51,390 nucleotides of DNA from Parachlamydiales bacterium (lineage in GTDB: Bacteria; Chlamydiota; Chlamydiia; Chlamydiales; Parachlamydiaceae), in assembly GCA_020051075.1 (NCBI GenBank), contig JAGVJP010000019.1, positions 1-51,390 on the forward strand, given 5' to 3'. A program made the translations under genes and the position numbers. Position 1 is the stretch's first letter. Each line of letters starts with the position of its first letter. The notes below the pieces were generated by a model. The model did no database searches and was not told where the DNA came from. It saw only the letters and a program-made list of their open reading frames with translations. Positions 42,513 through 50,199 of the stretch are shown here, piece by piece.

Positions 42513-44023
42513 CAGTTCGTGTTCGCATCGCGCCGTCTCCTACTGGAGATCCTCATGTAGGAACAGCATACATAGCACTATTCAACTTAATTTTTGCCCG
42601 CCATCATCATGGACAGTTCATTTTACGTATTGAAGACACTGACCGTACAAGAAGCAGACCGGAATACGAACAAAACATTTATACTGCGTTGAAGTGGTGC
42701 GGGATTCATTGGGATGAAGGTCCTGATATAGGGGGCCCTTACGGTCCGTACCGACAGTCTGAAAGATATGATATTTACAAGCAATATGCTGTCGAGCTTC
42801 TAGAAAAAGACAAAGCTTATAAATGCTTCTGTACAGCAAAAGAACTCGATGAGATGAGAGACTCTGCTTCTAAGGAAGGGGGAAGGCAAGGGTATGATCG
42901 ACGCTGCCGGCATCTCACCCCTGCTGAAGTGCAAGAAAAAGAACAGGCCGGCCTTCCGTATGTCATCAGGCTCAAAGTCCCTCTATCCGGCGACTGCGTC
43001 TATGAAGATGCCATCAAGGGCCGTATCACATTTCCGTGGGCAGACATCGATGATCAAGTGCTTTTAAAATCTGATGACTTTCCTACCTACCATTTGGCAA
43101 ATGTTGTAGACGACCATCTCATGTATATTACTCATGTGATGCGAGGGGATGAATGGATGAGTTCCACACCAAAACATCTATTATTGTATGAGTCGTTTGG
43201 TTGGACTCCACCTATCTTTATGCACATGCCCCTGCTTCTAGGGAGCGATGGAAGGAAATTATCGAAGAGAAGAAATCCTTGTTCAATTTTCTTTTATCGG
43301 GATAGCGGCTATTTACCAGAAGCGTTTGTCAATTTTCTGACATTGATGGGCTATAGCATGACAGGAGATCGGGAAATCTACTCTTTCGATGAAGCTCTTA
43401 AAGAATTTGATTACAAGAGAATCGGGGTTTCAGGTGCTTTCTTTGATGTCCAGAAACTTGATTGGGTCAATCAACAATACTTGATTAGGAATGTTCCTGT
43501 AGATAAGTTGTGGAGTCGTATCAAAGAGTGGTCGTTTAATGATGCATTCATGGAACGGCTCATGCCGCTCTGCCATTCGCGGATTCGAACTTTTGGCGAT
43601 TTCATGGGGCTATTTGATTTTCTCTTTATCAACCACATTCACTTAACCGATCAACTCTTCGACATCAAAGATCTTTCCAAAGAACAGTGCTGCTATCTTC
43701 TTCAGGCCATTATTTGGAGAATGGATGAATTAGAAGACTGGTCCAGCACTGGCATCAATCAGGCTTCACGCGAAGTTGGTGAGAGGTTTGGAGTCCACCA
43801 CAAAAAAGTGATCATGCCCCTCCTCTTCGCCAGTTTGATGGCTAAGACCCAAGGGCCGCCGCTCTTTGATTCGGTCGGACTCCTTGGAAAAGACCGCACT
43901 CGAGCACGGTTGTTAAAGGCAATAGAATTCCTCGGAGGCATTTCTAATAAGAAAATGCATCAACTCAAGAAGAGTTGGGACGGAGGTGAGGCCAAGTCTC
44001 TGATGGAGAAGACGTCGGTATAA
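42509..44023 (+). CDS. gltX: glutamyl-tRNA synthetase
   Basis: A 504-residue class I synthetase that charges tRNA-Glu (and possibly tRNA-Gln where GatCAB is used). The HIGH-type motif is RIAPSPTGDPHVGTAYIALF and the KMSKS-type motif is LLGSDGRKLSKRRNPCS. Between them are the RIEDTDRTRSRPEYE segment and VIRLKVPLSGDCVYEDAIKG. The zinc-binding region has CFCTAKEL and CRHLTPAE. It starts within the tsp stop codon (ATGA) and its own stop touches the dedA start. Position beside tsp and euo matches the chlamydial gene order. Confidence 0.96.
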   Translation: MTVRVRIAPSPTGDPHVGTAYIALFNLIFARHHHGQFILRIEDTDRTRSRPEYEQNIYTALKWCGIHWDEGPDIGGPYGPYRQSERYDIYKQYAVELLEKDKAYKCFCTAKELDEMRDSASKEGGRQGYDRRCRHLTPAEVQEKEQAGLPYVIRLKVPLSGDCVYEDAIKGRITFPWADIDDQVLLKSDDFPTYHLANVVDDHLMYITHVMRGDEWMSSTPKHLLLYESFGWTPPIFMHMPLLLGSDGRKLSKRRNPCSIFFYRDSGYLPEAFVNFLTLMGYSMTGDREIYSFDEALKEFDYKRIGVSGAFFDVQKLDWVNQQYLIRNVPVDKLWSRIKEWSFNDAFMERLMPLCHSRIRTFGDFMGLFDFLFINHIHLTDQLFDIKDLSKEQCCYLLQAIIWRMDELEDWSSTGINQASREVGERFGVHHKKVIMPLLFASLMAKTQGPPLFDSVGLLGKDRTRARLLKAIEFLGGISNKKMHQLKKSWDGGEAKSLMEKTSV

Positions 44024-44641
44024 ATGGAAGAATTTTTCGCCTATGTCTGCGATCACGCCCATGCTGCCCCATGGATTCTCTTTGTCTTGCTTCTCCTCGC
44101 CGGATTAAATATTCCACTTAGTGAAGACCTCATCATCATTACCGGGGGGGCGATTGCGAGCACATGCATTCCTGATCACACGACTAAATTTTATCTATAC
44201 ATGTATTTCGGGGCCATATTTTCAGCATGGGAGTGCTATTGGCTGGGACGGCTCCTCGGCCCCAGACTCTATACAATTCGGCTCTTCCGGTCCGTTGTGA
44301 CCCCAAAAAGGCTGGAACGCCTGCGACATTATTATGCCAAATACGGGTTGTTGACGTTCATCGTTGGCCGATTCTGTCCAGGGGGTGTCCGGAATGCCCT
44401 TTTTCTCTCCTCTGGATTGACTAAGATGCCTTTTCATCATTTTATTTTACGCGATAGTTTTGCTGCTCTGCTTTCCAGTGCCACCCTCTTTTTTATTGGA
44501 TATCATTTTGGTAAAAATTTCGATACGTTGGTCTATTATTTTAAACGCTATGAGCATGGGATTTTAGCTGGGGTTGGTTTGGTTGTTCTGGCAGGATTAT
44601 CTTATTTTCTATATACTCGTTTTTGGTCCAAACGAATTTAA
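44024..44641 (+). CDS. DedA-family membrane protein
   Basis: A 205-residue integral membrane protein. Typical DedA features: N-terminal LAGLNIPLSEDLIIITGGAI, the GAIFSAWECYWLGRLLGPRL block, and the conserved FIVGRFCPGGVRNALFLSSG segment (general form FxGRFxPGxR). DedA/SNARE-associated proteins act in lipid flipping and envelope homeostasis. The ATG follows the gltX stop without a gap, so translation is coupled. The C-terminal helix overlaps only the spurious upstream extension of pgsA. Confidence 0.9.
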   Translation: MEEFFAYVCDHAHAAPWILFVLLLLAGLNIPLSEDLIIITGGAIASTCIPDHTTKFYLYMYFGAIFSAWECYWLGRLLGPRLYTIRLFRSVVTPKRLERLRHYYAKYGLLTFIVGRFCPGGVRNALFLSSGLTKMPFHHFILRDSFAALLSSATLFFIGYHFGKNFDTLVYYFKRYEHGILAGVGLVVLAGLSYFLYTRFWSKRI

Positions 44642-44654
44642 ACCAGCGCATATC

Positions 44655-45170
44655 ATGATTTTCACTCCTTCAAACTTCCTCTCCTTGCTGAGAGGGCCTC
44701 TTGTCCTTCTGTTTGCTGTCGACAGCACGTTCTATCGCTCGATTGCGATTTTTCTAGCTATTGCAAGCGATGTGTTAGACGGCTATCTCGCGCGCCGTTA
44801 CCGGATGACAAGTCAAATTGGCGCCTGCTTAGATCCTTTGATGGATAAGTTTTTTGTCTTTATTGCTGTTGGGATCCTCATGCGCGAGGGGAAATTTGCC
44901 TCTTGGGAAGCAGTGACGCTGCTTTCTCGCGATTTCGCTATTTTAACTTTTGCCCTGTATCTAGCTGTGAAAGGGAAATGGTCAAATTTTCAATTCCGAT
45001 CGATTTGGGCAGGGAAAGTCACGACAACACTCCAATTTTTTGTGCTGCTTGGAGTCACGAATAACCTCATTATCCCAGTCTGTCTTTTCTGGTGTTTTGT
45101 TGTTTTAGGGGTCTTGGCGCTGTTTGAGCTCTATTTCATCGAACATCAAATCGTCCGCTCTCTAGACTAA
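44655..45170 (+). CDS. pgsA: CDP-diacylglycerol-glycerol-3-phosphate 3-phosphatidyltransferase
   Basis: A 171-residue membrane enzyme that makes phosphatidylglycerophosphate. It has the CDP-alcohol phosphotransferase motif D-G-x2-A-R-x8-G-x3-D-x3-D in DGYLARRYRMTSQIGACL followed by DPLMDK. The N-terminus FTPSNFLSLLRGPLVLL is typical of PgsA. Start chosen at 44655 (MIFTPSN); the frame is open to 44574 inside dedA, but those residues are not family-like. With DedA it makes a small membrane-lipid unit after gltX. Confidence 0.9.
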   Translation: MIFTPSNFLSLLRGPLVLLFAVDSTFYRSIAIFLAIASDVLDGYLARRYRMTSQIGACLDPLMDKFFVFIAVGILMREGKFASWEAVTLLSRDFAILTFALYLAVKGKWSNFQFRSIWAGKVTTTLQFFVLLGVTNNLIIPVCLFWCFVVLGVLALFELYFIEHQIVRSLD

Positions 45171-45216
45171 TTTCAAATACCACATGCAAAGGATCAAAAT
45201 CGTCATTTCCGAAGAT

Positions 45217-45372
45217 AAAAAAACAGGATGGGCAAGATCGCTTCGCGGCAGGATATAGGCAAAAAAATTGACAGGATGGGAAGGATAGGAGAGATGGTGA
45301 TGATAGGATGGTTCTTAATATATCATCTTGTTCATCCTGCCGCGAAGCGATCTTGCCCATCCTGTTTTTTAT
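45217..45372. repeat. inverted GGATA-type repeats between convergent genes
   Basis: ATAAAAAAACAGGATGGGCA, AGATCGCTTCGCGGCAGGAT (45217-45256) pairs almost perfectly with ATCCTGCCGCGAAGCGATCT then TGCCCATCCTGTTTTTTAT (about 45333-45372). Between them is a 50-nt type with TTGACAGGATGGGAAGGATA. As it ends in poly-A/poly-T on both sides and lies between convergent genes, it may act as a bidirectional terminator. Confidence 0.75.
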
Positions 45373-45415
45373 CTTGGCTGTAACGACTTGGTTCCTTTTC
45401 TGAACGGTTACTATA

Positions 45416-46255
45416 TTATTCGTAGATGGGAAGTTGCTGAAGTTTGTCGAGGACCCGTAGTGGCAAAATATCATACAGTCGGAGATTCTCATATTCCCTA
45501 AAACCGTAGATAAGACCAGTCCGCTCCTCTGTGACATGTTGAGAGGTTGAATGTTGCATCTCTCTAATCAGATCGAAGCTCAATTCTGCTCTGGTTTCTC
45601 TTTCCCAACTCCTAATGAAGATCAAAATAAACGAAGACAGTCCAGCATTAGGCATCGGGTGATCCGCAAAGACGCCATCTGTAATTGCAAAGAGCATCGG
45701 TGGTGCGCCAGAGTCGGCCCGTCTGAGATATAAATGTGTGTAGTGTCTTGCTCGTAGGGTCGGTGTAATAACTCGTTCGATTTGTTCACTTATATCCGTG
45801 CTATTCACATCGGCAAATACTTGGATAGCGGGTTGATTCGTTGCGTTGGCATTCATTTGTTCTTGACTCTTCGTGAGCCAGGTCCATTTCTCTTTATATT
45901 CATGGTGTAACTCATTAGAGTCGGAACTATTGTAAATATCTTCTATCCTTCGCATGCCTTCTAAAAATTGGGTAATGACAGAGAGAGCTGTGCCGAGGAG
46001 AATTTTTCCGGGCAACCGAAGTGGTGTAAAGAGCCAATCTAAGAGCGTTGAGTTGCTCCGTAAATCATCATAGATGATCCAGATGGGCGTGACAGCAACC
46101 TGGATGACGTAATCTATTGGGCTGGCGATGATTGAAAGCCCCTTGATGCAGCTTGCAACGTTGGGAGAAGCATTTTTTTGACAATAAGATAAACCAATTT
46201 CGACCGGAGAAATGGCCGAGGTAACATGTCCTGCTCTATCTATAAACGTAACCAT
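45416..46255 (-). CDS. hypothetical protein with two hydrophobic segments
   Basis: A 279-residue protein I do not recognise. Two hydrophobic stretches lie at about 43-62 (IIASPIDYVIQVAVTPIWII) and 78-98 (LPGKILLGTALSVITQFLEG), separated by a short polar loop. The remaining 180 residues are soluble, with a region like HYTHLYLRRADSGAPPMLFA. Paired hydrophobic segments near the N-terminus recall Inc-type inclusion-membrane proteins, though the loop is longer than usual, so this is only a suggestion. AAGGAG stands 7 nt before the ATG. The gene lies alone, between two palindromic repeats. Confidence 0.7.
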   Translation of the reverse strand: MVTFIDRAGHVTSAISPVEIGLSYCQKNASPNVASCIKGLSIIASPIDYVIQVAVTPIWIIYDDLRSNSTLLDWLFTPLRLPGKILLGTALSVITQFLEGMRRIEDIYNSSDSNELHHEYKEKWTWLTKSQEQMNANATNQPAIQVFADVNSTDISEQIERVITPTLRARHYTHLYLRRADSGAPPMLFAITDGVFADHPMPNAGLSSFILIFIRSWERETRAELSFDLIREMQHSTSQHVTEERTGLIYGFREYENLRLYDILPLRVLDKLQQLPIYE

Positions 46256-46451
46256 ATAAGACTCCTTTATATTTTAGAAAGTCAGTTTAATAGATTTATC
46301 GATTGTAGTAAAGTAGTTTTGTGTTATTATCAGAAATGATGGTTTTTTAATTCAGTTCAATTGCGCGAGATATTCGAATTTCAACAGATGTATATGCGTC
46401 ATCCTATCATATCTTAATTGCTCACAGGTACTTGGCAAAATGACTCGTTGC

Positions 46452-46552
46452 AAAAGCGGAAGAGGACTTCCGCACTCCAAACGCTTCGCGTATTCAAGAC
46501 GATTCGTTGGATACGCGAAGCGTTTGGAGTGCGAAAGCCCCCTTTCGCTTTT
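46452..46552. repeat. compact cruciform repeat, same family as 6911-7173
   Basis: AAAAGCGGAAGAGGACTTCC, GCACTCCAAACGCTTCGCG (46452-46492) and its complement (46511-46552) are about 40-bp arms with an 18-nt spacer. Each arm contains its own small hairpin (GCGGAAG...CTTCCGC and GCGAAAG...CTTTCGC). The rest of 46256-46696 has a short GGATA-type unit (46636-46665) and no gene I can support. Confidence 0.8.
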
Positions 46553-46696
46553 CCGCCAAAGGATGTTGATCAGAACCTGTGCGCTGATAAAAGTTGGTTG
46601 GGGGGCGATAGCCTAGGTCGAGCAGATATAGACATGACAGGATGAGAAAGATAGGAAGGATGGAGGCGGCATTATTTTCAATGCGGCCACAAAGAA

Positions 46697-46912
46697 TTAG
46701 AGAAGGTCATCCTCTTCTTTACGCTCTTTTACTTCTTCCGGACTGATAGCCTCTTCCTCTTCGTAATATTGAGCGTTTTCATTGTCGCCCCTTGTTTCAG
46801 AAGGTGTCATGAATGGTTTTTTTAAACGATCACTAGGTCCTTTTTGCGCATCATGATCAAAATTAAGAGGCTTAGGATCATCATCAGATCCTTTATTCTT
46901 TTTATGTGTCAT
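46697..46912 (-). CDS. small acidic hypothetical protein
   Basis: A 71-residue, highly charged and probably disordered protein (MTHKKNKGSDDDPKPLNFDH at the start; EEEEAISPEEVKERKEEDDL near the end). Started at 46912, since GAGG lies 5 nt upstream; the ATG at 46942 has none. No domain is recognised. Expected to be cytosolic. Confidence 0.55.
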   Translation of the reverse strand: MTHKKNKGSDDDPKPLNFDHDAQKGPSDRLKKPFMTPSETRGDNENAQYYEEEEAISPEEVKERKEEDDLL

Positions 46913-47067
46913 CTCATCCTCATTGCTGGTATTTACATGCATTTTATTACTTGCTATAGAGGCATTTCTAGAGAATCTGCCATCAAGCTAAAACGTAGAT
47001 GCATATAGATGTGTCTTATAGCATCTACGTATGAATAAGAAGCCTGAAATAAGAAATTCAGACTCTT

Positions 47068-47223
47068 TTAAAGTTTTCCTAGCAAGAACAAAATAAGGAC
47101 AATGATCAAAACCGTTCCCAAAATCCCACTGGGACCATATCCCCAACCAGCACTATGCGGCCATGTTGGGAAAGCTCCAATCAGTAATAAAATCAAAATA
47201 ACGATCAATACTGTGCTTAACAT
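47068..47223 (-). CDS. DUF3309 small membrane protein
   Basis: A 51-residue protein of the DUF3309 family: two transmembrane helices joined by the signature FPTWPHSAGWGYGPSGILG. Started at 47223, with AAGGAGA 6 nt upstream. Function is unknown; homologues are common in proteobacteria and some environmental bacteria, often as single small genes. It is divergent from the collagen/porin cluster. Confidence 0.88.
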   Translation of the reverse strand: MLSTVLIVILILLLIGAFPTWPHSAGWGYGPSGILGTVLIIVLILFLLGKL

Positions 47224-47385
47224 AATTTCTCCTTTAAAAATTGGTGTTTCTAACACGTTTTCTCATCTACCTGTACATTAAAATAGTCGCGACTAAAATA
47301 TCTATAAAAAAATTTTCAATTTTGCAGCAATATTTCGTGAAAGCACATCGAATTTTTATTTTTTTCACAGCATAATAATTTTAAT

Positions 47386-47414
47386 TTGACACAAATAGGT
47401 GTTTCAAATAGAAA
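47386..47414 (+). promoter_or_regulatory. candidate promoter of the collagen/porin cluster
   Basis: Perfect -35 TTGACA (47386-47391), 17-nt spacer, TAGAAA (47409-47414) as a 4/6 match to the -10. It is 50 nt before the start of the first collagen-like gene. The region upstream is very AT-rich. Confidence 0.45.
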
Positions 47415-47463
47415 TTATGGTTATTTCATTAGATTTCAAAAATCATTCAGAGAGGTAAGAAAC

Positions 47464-48273
47464 ATGATTTTACGTATGCTCATGCTGTTCTTGACAGTGG
47501 TCATCCCATTGTCGGCAGCCCAAAAAAATAAAGAGACTCGAAATTTGCCTGGAATACTCGCTAGATGCCAAGGTGGCAATGGATGTGAAAGCTGTCGTGA
47601 GAAGCCTTCTGCGGCTGAATTGCTTGTCTCGTTACAAGCACTTTTGAATAATAACTTATTGCTGTTGCCGCAGCTGCAGCCTCTGCTTGTTCAACAGTTA
47701 CAGCAGATTATCACTGAGGGGCAAATAGGAATTCCTGGCCCTCAAGGCCCAGCGGGTCCTCAAGGTCCAGCAGGCTCCGCAGGCCCTCAAGGCCCAGCAG
47801 GTCCTGCAGGTCCGGTAGGTCCAACAGGAGCTCAGGGTGCAACAGGTTCCTCAGGTGGAGCAGAAATAGGGAATTACGCATATGTGTATAATACAGATCT
47901 TCAATCTGTAGGTTTACAAGTAGCTGTTGATTTCGGATTCGCTGGGCTAATATCGGGATTTTCATTTACTCCCGGTAATTCGGAACTTATTGCTCTAAAT
48001 GCAGGCATTTATCTGGTTCAGTTTAGTGTTTCCTCTAATGACCCTAACCAATTTGCTTTATTTCTAAATAATGTACCCATTACAGATACCATATATGGTT
48101 CTGGCGCAGGTACGCAACAAAACACTGGCCAGGCGATCATTTCGATGGGTGTGGGAGACTTTATCACTTTGGTAAACCACACTTCAGCAGCAGCTGTACC
48201 TCTTCAACCTCTCGCAGGTGGGACAGAGGCAAACGTGAATGCTTCTATAACGATTATGCAATTAAGTTCTTAA
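47464..48273 (+). CDS. BclA-like collagen surface protein 1
   Basis: A 269-residue protein. Started at 47464 (AGAGG 8 nt upstream); an in-frame TTG lies at 47386. Signal peptide MILRMLMLFLTVVIPLSAA. Next comes a CxxxxxCxxC cluster (CQGGNGCESC), a Leu/Gln-rich helix (PSAAELLVSLQALLNN and on), and 14 Gly-X-Y triplets starting GIPGPQGPAGPQ. The 135-residue C-terminal domain resembles the BclA-C jelly-roll of Bacillus exosporium filaments: YAYVYNTDLQSVGLQVAV, FALFLNNVPITDTIYGSGAG and GGTEANVNASITIMQL. Such proteins form trimeric surface fibres. The porin gene follows after 18 nt. Surface display is expected from the architecture. Confidence 0.88.
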   Translation: MILRMLMLFLTVVIPLSAAQKNKETRNLPGILARCQGGNGCESCREKPSAAELLVSLQALLNNNLLLLPQLQPLLVQQLQQIITEGQIGIPGPQGPAGPQGPAGSAGPQGPAGPAGPVGPTGAQGATGSSGGAEIGNYAYVYNTDLQSVGLQVAVDFGFAGLISGFSFTPGNSELIALNAGIYLVQFSVSSNDPNQFALFLNNVPITDTIYGSGAGTQQNTGQAIISMGVGDFITLVNHTSAAAVPLQPLAGGTEANVNASITIMQLSS

Positions 48274-48291
48274 ATACAGGAAAAGATTTTT

Positions 48292-49326
48292 ATGACAAAT
48301 TTATTCAAAAAAATTAATGTAGCACTCACTTTCCTATTAATGACATCGATGGGATATGCTTACGGAGATTACGCCAATTCATTTTCGTCTGGAAAGAGCG
48401 CTTCTTGCGGTTGTGCACCTACTTGCTGCTGCAAGCCTACTTGTTGTTGCGAGCCCACTTGCTGTGGTCAAGGATTCGTGACGGCTGAGCTATTGTATTG
48501 GAGAGCGTTCGAGACAGGACTCGATACATGTGTTCCTAACAGCACCTCTGACATCGTGACATCGGATGGAAAGGTCATTTCCAGATTCAGTGGAAGAGGC
48601 CGAGATCTCAATGCTGATTGGAATCCGGGTTTTCGGATCAACGGTTGGTACGAACTACCTTGTAGCTGTTGGGATGTGGGAGTCTCTTGGACCCATTTCG
48701 ATACAAATAACTCTCAAGGCCATGAGAATAGACGCAGATGGAATCTACATCTTGATGTGATCGATGTCTTTGCAGGATATGGTTATGATATCAATGCTTG
48801 TTTTTCGTTTAGACCATTTTTTGGTGTACGCAGCGCAAGAATCGATCAGAAGACCCACAATGGCGGTCGATTTTATAGTGACATAGATTCATCGCTGCCT
48901 AGCTATTCTTTAAGCTCTTATCTGTCTGATAATCGCGTGACAACAGTCAACAGAAACAAACAGAAATTCAATGGGGTTGGACCATTAATCGGTCTTGAAG
49001 CGGATTGGAACATCGGATGCGGTTTCAGTTTGTATGTCAGTGCTGATGTCACATGGTTGTATGGGCAATTTGATGTTCACCTCCATGAAGTTGCTGAGTT
49101 CTTCGATGGCGCTAATATTTGCAAATTCAGAAGCGACCTCGATACCGTTCTAGCTGGGGCTGATGCTGCCATAGGCGTTCGTTGGATAACAGACTGCTAC
49201 TGCAACACCCGATTGATCCTGCAAGTGGCTTTAGAACATCATATTTATTATGATTACAATCGTATTGGTAACTATGGGGATTTGAGTTTTGACGGTGTCA
49301 GCATCTCTGCTGGCCTCGAATTCTAA
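48292..49326 (+). CDS. Cys-rich MOMP-like / Lpg1974-type outer-membrane porin 1
   Basis: A 344-residue outer-membrane beta-barrel. Signal peptide ending in MGYAYG. A Cys-rich N-terminal region holds PTCCC-type repeats (three, in CGCAPTCCCKPTCCCEPTCC), so it could be disulfide-linked like chlamydial envelope proteins. The barrel begins GFVTAELLYWRAFETGLDTC, characteristic of MOMP-like proteins of environmental chlamydiae and the Lpg1974 family, and ends with the barrel-type aromatic Phe (GVSISAGLEF). Aromatic and Gly alternation (VIDVFAGYGYDINACFSFRP) supports a barrel. It follows the collagen-like gene by 18 nt, forming a two-gene module repeated downstream. Confidence 0.85.
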   Translation: MTNLFKKINVALTFLLMTSMGYAYGDYANSFSSGKSASCGCAPTCCCKPTCCCEPTCCGQGFVTAELLYWRAFETGLDTCVPNSTSDIVTSDGKVISRFSGRGRDLNADWNPGFRINGWYELPCSCWDVGVSWTHFDTNNSQGHENRRRWNLHLDVIDVFAGYGYDINACFSFRPFFGVRSARIDQKTHNGGRFYSDIDSSLPSYSLSSYLSDNRVTTVNRNKQKFNGVGPLIGLEADWNIGCGFSLYVSADVTWLYGQFDVHLHEVAEFFDGANICKFRSDLDTVLAGADAAIGVRWITDCYCNTRLILQVALEHHIYYDYNRIGNYGDLSFDGVSISAGLEF

Positions 49327-49364
49327 TTCCAATCATTATGTTTATTTTAGAGGTTAAGAAAAAT

Positions 49365-50180
49365 ATGATTTTACGTATGCTCATGCTGTTCTTGACATTG
49401 GTCATCCCATTGTCGGCGGCCCAGAAAGATAAAGAGATTCCTAATTTTCCCGGAGTACTCTCTAGATGCCAATCTTGTAATGGATGTGAAAACTGTCGTC
49501 AGAAGCCTTCTGCGGCTGAGTTACTTCTCTCTTTACAAGCAGTTTTGAATAATCAGTTATTGCTGTTGCCACAACTTCAACCCCTACTGATTCGACAGTT
49601 ACAGCAGATTGTCAATCAGGGGAATATAGTGGTTATCGGTTCTCAAGGTCCAGCAGGTCCAGCGGGTCCAGCGGGTCCAGCGGGTGTGATAGTAGGTCCA
49701 GTAGGCACGGCGGGAGTCCAGGGTGGAGCAGGAGCTCAGGGAGCAACAGGTGCAGCAGGGACAACAACATTCGATTACGCATATGTGTATAATACAGCCG
49801 CTGAAGACGTAGCTATAAATTCAGCTGTTACTTTCAATGCCCCCGGGGTGCTAACACCAGGATTTACATTTACTCCTGGCACTTCGAACATTAATATTAT
49901 AAACCCAGGTGTTTTTCTGATTGTGTTTTCTGTTTCTGGGGTTCAACCTAACCAATTTGCTTTATTTGTGAATGGGGTAGCGATTCCAGATTCAATATAT
50001 GGTTCTGGCGCAGGTACGCAACAAAACACTGGTCAGACGATCATTCGGATGAATGCAGCAGACACGCTCTCTTTGGTAAACGATAATTCGCCAGCAAGTC
50101 CTATAACTCTTCAAACGCTTGCAGGTGGTACGGAGGTGAACGTGAATGCATCAATAACGATTCGGAGATTAAGTTCTTAA
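49365..50180 (+). CDS. BclA-like collagen surface protein 2
   Basis: A 271-residue paralogue of the protein at 47464, with the same order: signal peptide MILRMLMLFLTLVIPLSAA, CQSCNGCENC cluster, Leu/Gln-rich helix, Gly-X-Y region and BclA-C-like domain (YAYVYNTAAEDVAINSAV, FALFVNGVAIPDSIYGSGAG, GGTEVNVNASITIRRL). The collagen part is interrupted once (GVIVGPV) and is coded by 9-bp direct repeats (49647-49682). Started at 49365 by analogy with copy 1; an ATG at 49338 is in frame. The porin gene follows after 19 nt. Confidence 0.88.
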   Translation: MILRMLMLFLTLVIPLSAAQKDKEIPNFPGVLSRCQSCNGCENCRQKPSAAELLLSLQAVLNNQLLLLPQLQPLLIRQLQQIVNQGNIVVIGSQGPAGPAGPAGPAGVIVGPVGTAGVQGGAGAQGATGAAGTTTFDYAYVYNTAAEDVAINSAVTFNAPGVLTPGFTFTPGTSNINIINPGVFLIVFSVSGVQPNQFALFVNGVAIPDSIYGSGAGTQQNTGQTIIRMNAADTLSLVNDNSPASPITLQTLAGGTEVNVNASITIRRLSS

Positions 50181-50199
50181 TAGAGGAAAATATTTTTTT

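Noticed and set aside
46418..46645. 75-codon ORF over the cruciform repeat
   Set aside because: Its sequence is the translation of a palindromic repeat, so it is not credible as a gene.
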